Below, one piece after another: positions 11,048-22,100 of a DNA stretch of 64,000 nucleotides. Position 1 is the first letter of the stretch; every line of letters starts with the position of its first letter. The position numbers and the translations under genes were made by a program. The notes below the pieces were generated by a model. It ran no database searches. It was not told where the DNA came from and saw only the letters and a program-made list of their open reading frames with translations. This stretch comes from Neurospora tetraspora (lineage: Eukaryota; Ascomycota; Sordariomycetes; Sordariales; Sordariaceae): positions 3,224,001 through 3,288,000 of the forward strand of contig NW_026944386.1 of assembly GCF_033439725.1 (NCBI RefSeq). Reading direction: 5' to 3'.

Positions 11048-14000
11048 ATGAGTGTTCAGCAGGCTCTGGCTTACTGGAAAGGCGAGCCTTTGTCCATAGA
11101 AAGCTTAGATGTTTGTAGACAGAATGCCACCCTCTTATCCACTTATCTTTGGTGTCCCCAGCGTGGCAGTGAAATTAACTGTGTATCTTTGGTCGACTCT
11201 GGTTGCACAGGGAAGGCCTTCATCGATAGAACCTTCGCAGAAAAAGCATGCCTTTGGCTGCATCAACTCGACAAAGCACGACCTCTACATCTGGCAGATG
11301 GCGGCTTCAAGGAATGGGTCGAGCATTACGTGGAGACCACCATGCGAATTGGTTGTCACAAAGAAACGATAAGACTATTCGTAGCAGACCTGGCACAGGA
11401 GCATCCTATTATTTTGGGTTGGCCATGGTTACAGCTACACAACCCAGACGTCAACTGGGTAACCAACAAGGTCACCTGGAACAAGGGATGTGTTGGGAGC
11501 TGCATCGACAGGGCCAAGGTCATGAAAACCGCGGCAATGCCGTTGCCAGAACCAGAACTCCCAACCCCTGAACCAGAACCTCCGATCCCGACTCCGGAGC
11601 CGACGGTTGATTCGCCCCCGGAGGAGGAAGAAAGGAGAGTGGCCAAGGCGATGAAACGACGGTCAATCATCAACTCAAAGAAGCCTCAGCCATCGGTAGC
11701 GGACTGGGCATCCATCTATCTTACCGAAGCACCAGAGGGTAGCCAAGCAATGATGATGGAGGCACCATCATGGCCTGCAGCGGCCGAGGACTTCGAAGAA
11801 CCATTCGGTCCAGACAGGAAACCAAGTAAAGTCAGGGCGATAGTGGAGGTCCGAGGAGGCCGCAGGGTGTGGACCATGGCGAGGCCGGAGCGGATTGGGC
11901 ACGCTTACTCCCACAGATTCGACGCGGCAGGCCTCGAGATGGGACCTCTTGACCTGAAGGACTTCAAGATCGTCAATGCCGAGACCTTTACGCTTACATC
12001 AAAGATGAGGGGGGTACACATCAGCGCCACCACCTGGGCAGAACTTCAGGCGGCCCAAAAGGAGAAACAGCGCGTGGCTATGCCTACTCTTTCAGAAGAC
12101 GCATGGCGGGAAATCATGCAGGGGAACGGTGAGCCCTACAAGAAGTTCTTCGAGAACCCTGAAGTTCACGAGTTTATCGACGTCTGCAAGGCTGAAGCAG
12201 CAGGCGAGCGGGTCTCGGCTACCTCTTTCAGGCTAGGGGAGACACCACGGTCATTTGTGAACCGGGTGTGCAACCTGGACGAGGCGGAGGAGCCGGCTAA
12301 GCTCGAGGAGGAACGGAAGCCCACCCCGTTGACAGACATCGATCGCATTTGTGGCATCACAGAGGAGGACGTCCAGAAGTTTATGGAGAAGTCCACAAGG
12401 CCGAAGTACACCCCAGAGGAAGTCAAGGCCAGGTTTTTAGACGAATACAAGGATCTCTCTCATGTGGCCAACCCCAGAGACGCAGACATCATTCCCGAGC
12501 ATAGGTCATATGACCACAAGATCGAGTTGATACCAGGAAATGAGCTGCCATACTCGAGGGCGAGGCCAATGTCACCGCAAGAACTCAGGGTCATCAAGCA
12601 ATGGCTTGACGATAACCTCGCAAAGGGATTCATTCGACCCTCAACGTCCGACGTTGCCTCCCCAGTACTGCTTGCACGCAAGCCAGGCGGTGGTGTGAGG
12701 ATTTGCGTCGATTACAGAGGCATCAATAATATCTCTTTGAAGAATAGATACCCGTTGCCGTTGATAAAAGAGACTCTGGACGCCATTTGCAAGGCGAAAT
12801 GGTTCACCAAGGTGGATGTGATCGCGGCATTCAACAGACTGCGCATGGCGGAAGGCCATGAATGGCTGACAGCCTTTATTACGAGGTTCGGATTGTACGA
12901 ATCATTGGTGTGTCCGTTCGGATTATCAGGGGCCCCAGCATCTTTCCAAAACTTCATCAACGATGTGCTGTACGATATCCTGGATGTGTATGCCACGGCG
13001 TATCTCGACGACGTTTTGATCTTCTCGGAGACGTATGAAGACCATATTAAACACGTCAGAGAGGTGCTGCAACGGCTCATTGATGCAGGGCTGCAGATCG
13101 ATATCGATAAGTGTGAATTCCATACTCAGCGCACGAAATACCTGGGTTTGATTATCACACCAGGGGGCATTGAGATGGACCAAGAGAAGGTGGAAGCTGT
13201 TACTCATTGGGAAGCACCGACATCTAGACGGCAGCTGCAGCGGTTTCTAGGCTTCGCAAACTTCTACCGACGGTTCATAGCCAAGTTTTCCTCCATGGCC
13301 AAACCTCTGTACGAGCTCACAAAGAAGACTGTGGAGTGGCAATGGGAAGACAGGCATAACCGGGCATTCGAAGCCCTGAAAGCCGCATTCACAACAGCCC
13401 CTGTACTGAAGATCTATGACTGGGAGAAGCCAACGGTAGTCGAGGTCGACGCCTCGGACTGGTCTTCGGGCGGCACTCTGTCACAGATGCATGACGACGG
13501 GGAGCTCTACCCGGTAGCATACTTCTCCGCCAAACATACGGCAGCTGAATGTAACTATGATATCTATGACAAGGAGCTGCTAGCCGTGGTGAAAGCACTG
13601 GAGGAGTGGAGGCCAGAACTCGAAGGCGCCGTACAACCCTTCGAGATCATCACGGATCACAAGAACCTGAAGACCTTTGGCACCACGAAGAAGCTCACGC
13701 CACGGCATATGCGCTGGTCAGAATTCTTGTCACGATTTAACTTCACGATCAAGTACAGGCCGGGGTCAACGAACGTACGACCGGATGCCCTGAGCAGGAA
13801 GCCAGAACACGTCCCCAGGGACATGACAGACGACAGGCTGCAGGCTAGAAAGAAGCCACTGATCGACCCAAGCCGCTTCGATGAGTCTTTCGGGGATATT
13901 ATGGACACAGAAGGCGAAGGAGGGGAGTTCTACGTCAATGTTATGTCGGATACAGGAGAACCTCTGGTGATCTGTACATTGGAAGGGGAAGGAGAAGACT

Positions 14001-15733
14001 ACGATAGCGAGGACGGGGAGGATACTGGCACTGACACTGGTATTCACACCGATGACCTGATCCTGAGGTCCTATAGCAACTCATCGATGATAGCCGATAT
14101 CACAATGGCCATCAAGAATGGTAGCCGTTGGCCGAAGCACCTGAAAAAGGTTATGCGCATCCCCTTTGCCGAATGTTACTTGGTCAACGACAGGGCCATC
14201 TTCAGGGACAGGGTGATCGTACCACCTGATGATGAGAAAACCCAGCTGGAGCTGATTCACAGGACGCACGCATCAGCACCAGGTGGGCACCCCGGCAGGG
14301 ACAAGACCTTGAACATGATGAACAGGACGTACTGGTGGCCCGGGTTGACCACAGCGGTGAACACTTACTGTAAAGGGTGTCTTTCGTGCTCGAAGACCAA
14401 GCCGTCTAGGACTGCGCCTGCAGGCTTCTTGAAGCCTTTGCCGTTGCCCAATGCTCCCTGGCGGGACATCTCTGTTGACTACGTGACACCATTGCCCAAG
14501 TCAAGGAGGGGAGGCAAGGGACCAGCGTATCAGCACGTCGCGGTGGTGGTGGACAGGCTAACCAAAATGCGGCATTTCATTCCTTGTGAGGGCTTGACTA
14601 CGGAAGAGCTGGTGGAGAAGTTTATTGACCGCATTTATACCCTCCACGGTCTGCCAGATACCATTGTGTCAGATAGAGGAGTGCAGTTTGTGTCTACCTT
14701 CTGGAAGCAGTTGTCAGACAGGCTGGGTGTTACGCTGAAGCTGTCTACGCCATACCATAAGCAGACAAATGGCCAGACCGAAAGAATCAACGCCGAAATG
14801 GAACAGTACCTTCGCACCTTCGTCAACTGGGCTCAAGACGATTGGGTAGATTGGCTAGCACTGGCCGAGTTCCAAGGGAACAATCTACAGTCTGCAACCA
14901 CGGGGGTTTCACCGTTTTTCGCTAACTACGGGTTTCACCCTCGCATGGGGACAGAGCCCACGAGGCCACCACCCCCAGACGTATCACCAGAGCAAAGGAA
15001 GCAGATCTTCAAGGCAAATGAGATCGTGGAGAGGTTCAAGACAGTCTGGGACAAGTTGATCGCATTGTCAAGACAAGCGCAAGACCGGTACGAGGCGGCA
15101 GCCAACGTGAAAAGGACGGACGCCCCCAAGTACAAACCAGGCGATATGGTAATGCTCAACATGGAAAACTACGCCACGGGCCGGCCAACAGCGAAGTTGT
15201 CACCGAGATTTGAAGGACCTTTCCGAGTGATGAAGGCGGATTCCCACTCATTGGAGCTGTCACTGCCAACGAACATGAAGGTCACCCACATTGTCAACGT
15301 ATCTCGAGTCAAGCCTTACGAGGAGGGCCTGCCAGGGCAGGCTGGGTTGGCCACAGATGTAAAGGCAAATGAAGGAATGGTGGTCACCAGAACGGATGAC
15401 TTCGTGGAAGAACGGCGCTGGGAGTTCGAGGCATTGCTGGACTACCAGAAAGTCGAGGGCAACTGGTGTTACCAAGTGAAATGGACTCACCACCCTCCTG
15501 ATTGGCAACCTGCGGCGAATCTGGAAGGCTGTGATGAGCTAGTCTGGAAACTTCATGATAGTCGCCCAGAACTAGGCCTCCCTCACCCTATCTTCAGGAA
15601 GGGGTTCAAAACATGGCAGAAGGCCAAAGACAAAGCTCCTGCCGAGAGCTCCCAGGCGTCACCAGGGCTCCCGTCACCAGCACCAGCTCCGGATAGACCG
15701 GTTCGGCGGAGCGCAAGACTGAACAACAAGTGA
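11048..15733 (+). CDS. pol: Pol polyprotein of the inner chromovirus (protease, RT, RNase H, integrase, chromodomain)
   Basis: A 1561-residue frame with its own ATG, 71 nt after the gag stop and in another frame. In order: aspartic protease with LVDSGCTG (about residue 50); a Pro/Glu-rich linker; reverse transcriptase with GGGVRICVDYRG and YLDDVLIFS (about 540-660); RNase H with VEVDASDWSSGG (about 800); integrase zinc finger HX~35CKGCLSC (about 1075-1115) and the DDE core with VVVDRLTK, IVSDRGVQFVS and QTNGQTERINAE; a GPY/F-like segment FEGPFRV (about 1390); and a chromodomain with WCYQVKWTHHPPDWQP (about 1455-1505). The chromodomain is expected to bind methylated histone H3 and steer insertion into heterochromatin. 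The frame appears whole. Confidence 0.95.
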   Translation: MSVQQALAYWKGEPLSIESLDVCRQNATLLSTYLWCPQRGSEINCVSLVDSGCTGKAFIDRTFAEKACLWLHQLDKARPLHLADGGFKEWVEHYVETTMRIGCHKETIRLFVADLAQEHPIILGWPWLQLHNPDVNWVTNKVTWNKGCVGSCIDRAKVMKTAAMPLPEPELPTPEPEPPIPTPEPTVDSPPEEEERRVAKAMKRRSIINSKKPQPSVADWASIYLTEAPEGSQAMMMEAPSWPAAAEDFEEPFGPDRKPSKVRAIVEVRGGRRVWTMARPERIGHAYSHRFDAAGLEMGPLDLKDFKIVNAETFTLTSKMRGVHISATTWAELQAAQKEKQRVAMPTLSEDAWREIMQGNGEPYKKFFENPEVHEFIDVCKAEAAGERVSATSFRLGETPRSFVNRVCNLDEAEEPAKLEEERKPTPLTDIDRICGITEEDVQKFMEKSTRPKYTPEEVKARFLDEYKDLSHVANPRDADIIPEHRSYDHKIELIPGNELPYSRARPMSPQELRVIKQWLDDNLAKGFIRPSTSDVASPVLLARKPGGGVRICVDYRGINNISLKNRYPLPLIKETLDAICKAKWFTKVDVIAAFNRLRMAEGHEWLTAFITRFGLYESLVCPFGLSGAPASFQNFINDVLYDILDVYATAYLDDVLIFSETYEDHIKHVREVLQRLIDAGLQIDIDKCEFHTQRTKYLGLIITPGGIEMDQEKVEAVTHWEAPTSRRQLQRFLGFANFYRRFIAKFSSMAKPLYELTKKTVEWQWEDRHNRAFEALKAAFTTAPVLKIYDWEKPTVVEVDASDWSSGGTLSQMHDDGELYPVAYFSAKHTAAECNYDIYDKELLAVVKALEEWRPELEGAVQPFEIITDHKNLKTFGTTKKLTPRHMRWSEFLSRFNFTIKYRPGSTNVRPDALSRKPEHVPRDMTDDRLQARKKPLIDPSRFDESFGDIMDTEGEGGEFYVNVMSDTGEPLVICTLEGEGEDYDSEDGEDTGTDTGIHTDDLILRSYSNSSMIADITMAIKNGSRWPKHLKKVMRIPFAECYLVNDRAIFRDRVIVPPDDEKTQLELIHRTHASAPGGHPGRDKTLNMMNRTYWWPGLTTAVNTYCKGCLSCSKTKPSRTAPAGFLKPLPLPNAPWRDISVDYVTPLPKSRRGGKGPAYQHVAVVVDRLTKMRHFIPCEGLTTEELVEKFIDRIYTLHGLPDTIVSDRGVQFVSTFWKQLSDRLGVTLKLSTPYHKQTNGQTERINAEMEQYLRTFVNWAQDDWVDWLALAEFQGNNLQSATTGVSPFFANYGFHPRMGTEPTRPPPPDVSPEQRKQIFKANEIVERFKTVWDKLIALSRQAQDRYEAAANVKRTDAPKYKPGDMVMLNMENYATGRPTAKLSPRFEGPFRVMKADSHSLELSLPTNMKVTHIVNVSRVKPYEEGLPGQAGLATDVKANEGMVVTRTDDFVEERRWEFEALLDYQKVEGNWCYQVKWTHHPPDWQPAANLEGCDELVWKLHDSRPELGLPHPIFRKGFKTWQKAKDKAPAESSQASPGLPSPAPAPDRPVRRSARLNNK

Positions 15734-15994
15734 GAAATCAAAAGAGTTTCAGCCAAGCACGAACCCCACCATGAATCTCTAGACGTCTCGGAAGAAGGGT
15801 CACATTTGGTGATAGTTTGGCTGAAGTTTGGCTTATGAATGAGAGTCTGGGCGCCAAGCCGCCTCCTGCCTTGGCATGCGGGTTCGTAGCCCCCGATAGG
15901 GCGCATCTACGAGAACTGGGAGGAGGAACACTTTGGCAACGAAGATGTAAAAGATGGAACTTAGAGGATTTTTCGGGCGAGGGGGCCTTGTTTT

Positions 15995-16004
15995 GAAAGG
16001 GGGG
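15995..16004 (+). other. Polypurine tract of the inner chromovirus
   Basis: GAAAGGGGGG lies three bases before the right LTR, the normal position of the plus-strand primer. Confidence 0.8.
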
Positions 16005-16007
16005 TAG

Positions 16008-16198
16008 TGTCACAGGCATTGCCTGCCTGTTCCTGTATATATACTGGCTGTCATGTGACATGGTGGCTCTGGGTGGGTCCATGGGGTGGACCCACTGCTC
16101 TATGCCTTACATAGTTCTCGTGCGCACACAGGACTCTCTTCCTGTCCCTCGCACAACAATCAAAGTCTTAGCTCAGTGCTTGCTCGCGCCCCATGACA
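16008..16198 (+). repeat. Right LTR of the inner chromovirus
   Basis: 191 bp, with no difference seen from the left LTR at 8379-8569, followed by the AATAT target duplication at 16199-16203. Confidence 0.95.
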
Positions 16199-19100
16199 AA
16201 TATCAGCGAATTTAGCGATCTTTAAATCCTTACTAAATTCTAAAATTCCGTATATACCGACTTCCACTATAGTATCACAATTCCAACGGTTTATAATACT
16301 TGTAATGATTATTTATTCTTCCTTAATAAAAAGGTTAAAGTTTTCTACGAAAAAATAAATAATAAATTTTAGATTTATTTTATAGGAGAAAGTATAGGAA
16401 GCGGTTACTCGATTAAAGTTAATACCGTAATATAGGGAGAAAGGGACCGCAAGGGAAGTCCTACAATTCGTAGCGGAAAAGATTTTGGTTGGGGAGGAGG
16501 ATTTAAGAGAGATCGTATCGATAGAAAGGATAATTACTACGACTATAGTCGTAATTCTCGAATAAATTCTAATCGAAATTAGGGTTGTAAAAGCAATAAT
16601 AGCTTTCGGCGCTATAAATATTTTCGTAGAAAAGTCTATAATAAGAATAATAATAAATATTATAATAATTACTTTTATATTAACTTTAACGACGCTGAAA
16701 TTAATAAAAGGGTCTACGAAATAAACGAATCTAAATATATTGTAATTAATAAAGGAGATACATCTAAAGATAATTATAATAAATATTACTATACCGCGGT
16801 TAAATCCAATGATAACAAAGAAGAACATATAGGATAGGCATTATATTACTAATTATTAATAGAAAACGCAGGGTCTAATACCAATTCTAATATTAAAATC
16901 GCTATATTAATTCGGAAGCCATCCTAATGCTAACCTACAACTAATATTATTAATACCCTAAATATTTCTAACGCCTTTTATTAAATAATTATAAATAAAT
17001 TAAATAAAGTTAACCCTAATCTATTAGAATTAAAAATTAATAATAAAGCCGAAAGCGCTAACCTAATTTTCTACGAATATTAAATAATCGAAGCTAATAT
17101 TACGTTTATATATAAACCGACCACTTTTTTATAGAAAATAATTTACTTCTAAATCCCTATTCGGAGAAGCCCTAAAGAAAGAAACCTCGAAATTTATTTA
17201 AATTTAAGCGCGTCTAACATTTTAATAAGACGGGAGTTCGTTACTAAATTTATTAAAAATTTATATTAATATTTTATCGAAGGATATAAAATAGCCGGCA
17301 TCTTTAAATCTCAATATATAACGGAATAAATCGAATTTAATTTCTATCTCGCCGGACAAATTAAAAATATTTCGGTTATCGGCTATTTCTAAATCCGGGC
17401 TAATATAATCCTTAACTTCGTTCCCAAACTATTCCTTAGTACCCGCTTCTTTACCGATTACGGAACTAATATTAATTTTCATAATAGAGAAGTAAAATTT
17501 CGGTCGGTATACGGAATAAAAGTAAAAGGACATATATATTAAAAAATTCGAAGTAATGCCTAATTTAATTATAAGGAAACGAATCTTATTTCAATATTCT
17601 TAACGCTTTAATAGCCCTACGGAAAATTATAATTAAATTACAAGTAGTTATCCCCATTTATTCGAAGATTATTATAATAATCTATTATTTAAACCTCCCG
17701 CCGGATTCCTATAAGGTAGACCTAAAGGTATATTATTTCAAATTTAAATATAGTACTATTTTAAATTATACTATTACTATACGTACCCTAAAGGTTATTA
17801 TAGTCTTTAACCGCGCGGATTAGCCTACCGTAATTAAATTATAGGAAACCTTAAAATATATTTACGAGTATATTAGTAATAAAATCGCTATAATAGTCGA
17901 TTTTAGCAATTTTAAATATTTTATATTAATTATAAAGGCTGGTTTTACTCCAATTTAGTACATTCTATTCCTTAATAAGGAAGTGAAATAATTTACTATA
18001 TATTTATAAGAGGCAAAATTTAGTATTAGTAAAGTTCTATTAACCGCGGGGAGGCGCGAAACCTTTAAACCGCTATTATAAAAATTTAATAAGCCGGATA
18101 ATATCCTTAAAGCGAAAACGAAGGCCGGAATTAATATTTATTTTAAAAATACTAAGTTCGTATAAACCCTTACAAAAATAGTTAATAGCTTTAACGTTTT
18201 TCAGGATCGTAGGATCGTTCCTATAATTAAGGATAATAAAATATATATTAATTTGGTCGAAGGCTAGTAGAATTAGAGGCGTACCGTTCGAATACATTTC
18301 CTTAGCTATAAAGACTATATATTTCTAAACAAAACTTACGACCGATTATACGCTTAAAAGCGAATGAATTTTATAAAATAATTTGCGCCGCTTGCGTACC
18401 TAATATTTATCGTTTAGAAAAAGGGCACTTCGGGAGAGAAAAGACGTATTATATCTGACCTCCGCCTATTAAATAAAGTAGCTATCCTAAATATTTATCC
18501 TTTACCGGATTAATAAAATATTATAAATAATATGGTAAGTTGCACTATTTTCTCTATTTTTAATACTTCGGGTTTCTTTTATTAATTGCCAGTATATTTT
18601 AAATATAAGGATTGGATAGTTGTAATTAGCCTACGCGGGTTCGAATAATTTAATATAGTTCTAATAAATTTTAAAAATACCCCGGCCTTTACTTAGCGTT
18701 TTATAGATCGCCGTTTCTTCGAATACTAATATTTTATACGAATTTACATCAATAATATAATTATATTTAATAAATCGGCTAAAAAATACATTAAATATTT
18801 AAAGACCGTTCTTTATATTATTAATAAATATCGTATTTATATTAGCGCGGACAAATCCTTCGTAAAATACCCCTCGCTTAAATTACTCAATTATATAATC
18901 GACGGCAAAGGGATTTAATATACGGAAAATTATATCGAAACTTTTCGTAAAATTAAATTCCTTAATACTTTTAAAGCGTTAGAAACCTATTTCGGAATAG
19001 CCGGTTAACTTCGACTATCTATCCTATAATTCTAAATTTATAGTACTTTATTCGAACAATATAAGACCGAATTCTTTCGTTAGGGTCGAAAGACCAGTAA

Positions 19101-22100
19101 GCTATTAATCGACGCTTCTAAAAACGTTCGTAAAGTATATATAGCCCGTACTAAATTTGAACCGATTAAAAACGAATTTAAAGCTTTCGAAAATATATAA
19201 AAGGATTTATATAAATAAATAAAATAATAGTATTATTGCCGCCTTAAAGTTTTATAATTCAAAATTAACGCTTATTAATAGGATTTCGTAAATATAATTT
19301 TCTAATTCGCTAAAGAATAGGATGGAGAATTAATCTCGGCTAAAGACATCCCTATCGAATAAATTTAATTAATTATTTATATATTGTGCGAAATTAATTT
19401 AATTGAGAAATGGTACGGATTTACTAAAATTAAAATCGCTGCAATTATATAGGTTTTAAAGAAGTAGCGTAAAATAATTCAATTAAATAAATACCTAATT
19501 AATATCCTAACGGATTATTTTCTAGTTAAAGGAATTCTCAAACATACTTTTCTTATTACTATAAATTTTAATAAAGCGAAGTTAAAATTAATAAATACTA
19601 TAAATTAGGCGTCTTAATTCTAATTTAATATATAATATATCTTAGGGCCGCTCAACGTAGTACCTAATACATTATCCCAGCTTCCAATAAAACTAGATTA
19701 ATATACCGATTACAATAATATCAATTAATTTGAAGACGTTTGGGCTAATTAGATTAAATCCGCTTATATTAATACTATTAGTTTAATACTAATTATTTTA
19801 GAAATATTCTACAATCGCCTATTAAAAAATTATAAAACCAATCCTAAATATTCTAAAATTATTATAACCCTAGTCGAGCCTAATATTAACGTTTTCACAT
19901 ATAAGCGACGAAGCGGCAAACGACCGCAATTGCCCGCGGGCCCTTTTCTAATCGAAAATAAACTATTATACTATATCGATTTCTATAATAAACGGAAGCT
20001 ATATATCCCGTGGGACTATATTAAAGATATTTTAGAACTAGTTTACAACGGAAATTAATACTTAAGGGTTAATTATATAATAATTAAATTCAACTATATT
20101 TATTTTAATAAAAAGATATAGAAGGTATATATTTATATATAGTACTATTCGGTATACCGTTAATGTTAGACCGATCGGAACCTAACGCCCGAAGAAATAT
20201 AATTTATCCGCTCTTTTCTATAACTATATTTTACCGTTACAATTAATTTTATTACCGATATACCCGCTATAGATTCTAAAGGAAGTTTTTAAGCACTCCC
20301 GGGATTTAATACTTTAAATTATTTCGCTATATAAATTTACAAACTTAATAAAAAAAACTCCTTATTACAGGACATTCATCGTATACTACCAATAATTAAA
20401 TTATAATTTTTATAAAAATTTCCATAATATTAAACGAGAATTTTCCTTAAATTATTATTAATAACTACAATCCCAGATTCGTTTTAGCCTTATAACATAC
20501 TATTTTTAATCTCTATAAAGTCCGGCTACTCTTTTCTATAATTTACTATCTTTAAATAAATAATTAATCTAAAAATACTAATTAAACCGTCGAAATCGCT
20601 ATTTATATATATTACACTATATTTAACGAACCGTAAACTAATATATTACTAGCGATATAATATACCCTAAATAATATTATTTAAACTACACTCAAAATAT
20701 TTCCAAACGAACTCGTATTAGGTTTTAAATTCTAATCGCTAATTAAAATATTATCTATCCCAATTAAAATTAAACTCGTCGACCTCAAGGCTTTAAAAGT
20801 TATCCGTAAGAATTGATAAAAAGAGGCCGTAATCTTAATTAATGAAGCCAGGCTAATAACTAAATTAAAGTATAATATCTATTATACGCCGCTTAACTTC
20901 GAAATCGGGGATATAATATACTTCCGGCTCGGAAAGGGATATTATCTACTTAGGAAGCCGAAGCCAAAATAATTAATAAAATATTCTAATCTTTAGAAAA
21001 TTGTATATAAAATCAATAGGTTCGCTTACAAATTTAATTTCTCTGCGGATTCGCGTATATACTTAATAATATCTATAATTTATTTATAAAAGTTTAAGTA
21101 AGAGCCCGACCCCTTTAAGCGCGAAGGAAACCCTACTAAAATTATTAAATTTAATAATTAATTCGAATTTATATTTAAAAAATTTTAATCCGTCGGATTC
21201 GGATTTATAAATATAAGGACGAAATTATCGAATACTTCGCTCGCCCTAAGGGTAGAAATAATATTAATAATATATAAGTTCGTCGTTCGGTTTTTATTGT
21301 TTTATTAAAAAATATAATTTATAATTATAAAATTTGGTATTTATTTGATTAAGAGGTTAAAAGAGCGAAGTTTAATTACGTCCTACCTAAATTCGTTAAA
21401 GTAAAGGAAATTCCTCATTCTAAAGGGCGTATAATAATATATTTGCCCGTTATTAATAAAAAATATATTCGCTTCGCGGAAATTAATATGTTTATTCGCT
21501 ATAATATATACCTTATAAAATAAATATAAAGCTGTTTTAATACGGCGTATTAGTACCGCTAATTAAATTTAGCCGGCTGGTATAGTAAAGCGAATTTACC
21601 CTTACTAAAATCGTTATTTAATTAACGTTCGGGCTCTTTAACCTACGTATATTTCCTTATTATTTTAATTTCGTAATTATATTTTCTTTTTCTTTTCTTC
21701 TATTATATACCTACTTTTTTTCGTCGCGGGGGAATCGTTTTACTATACTATACGGATACCTTATCGCTTACCCATTTTACTATTTTAAAATAAAGAATAT
21801 CCCTTTCGTTTTCCCCTCTAATAAAATTTCCTTATATTTATAAAAAATAAAATTCATTATAATTAAAATGGATTAGGTCGAAATCTATTAGGTCCGAAAC
21901 GCATAGGATAAATCTAAATTCATATTAAAATAAATAGGAATAAAAATAGTGCTTAACCCGCTTATAGAGGCCTAACGTAATAAAAAGGTAATTGCCTCAA
22001 ATAATAATTAGATCGAATTAGTCGAAATTGTCCGCCGTTATATTAACCCTAATAAATTTAATATTTAGGAGGAAAGAATCCGGTACTAAAATAAAAGAAT

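Larger units (their letters stand above)
8379..16198 (+). mobile_element. Inner LTR retrotransposon: Ty3/gypsy chromovirus, looks whole and recent
   Basis: A 7820-bp element with 191-bp LTRs (8379-8569, 16008-16198) in which I see no difference, 5-bp target duplication AATAT, a gag frame (8844-10976), a pol frame (11048-15733) with a C-terminal chromodomain, a candidate self-priming site just after the left LTR, and a purine tract just before the right one. Base composition is normal, with no visible RIP, although it is embedded in heavily RIP-mutated DNA. It therefore entered after the surrounding elements were mutated, and it is young. Domain order protease, RT, RNase H, integrase, chromodomain places it in the chromovirus branch. 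Confidence 0.95.
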
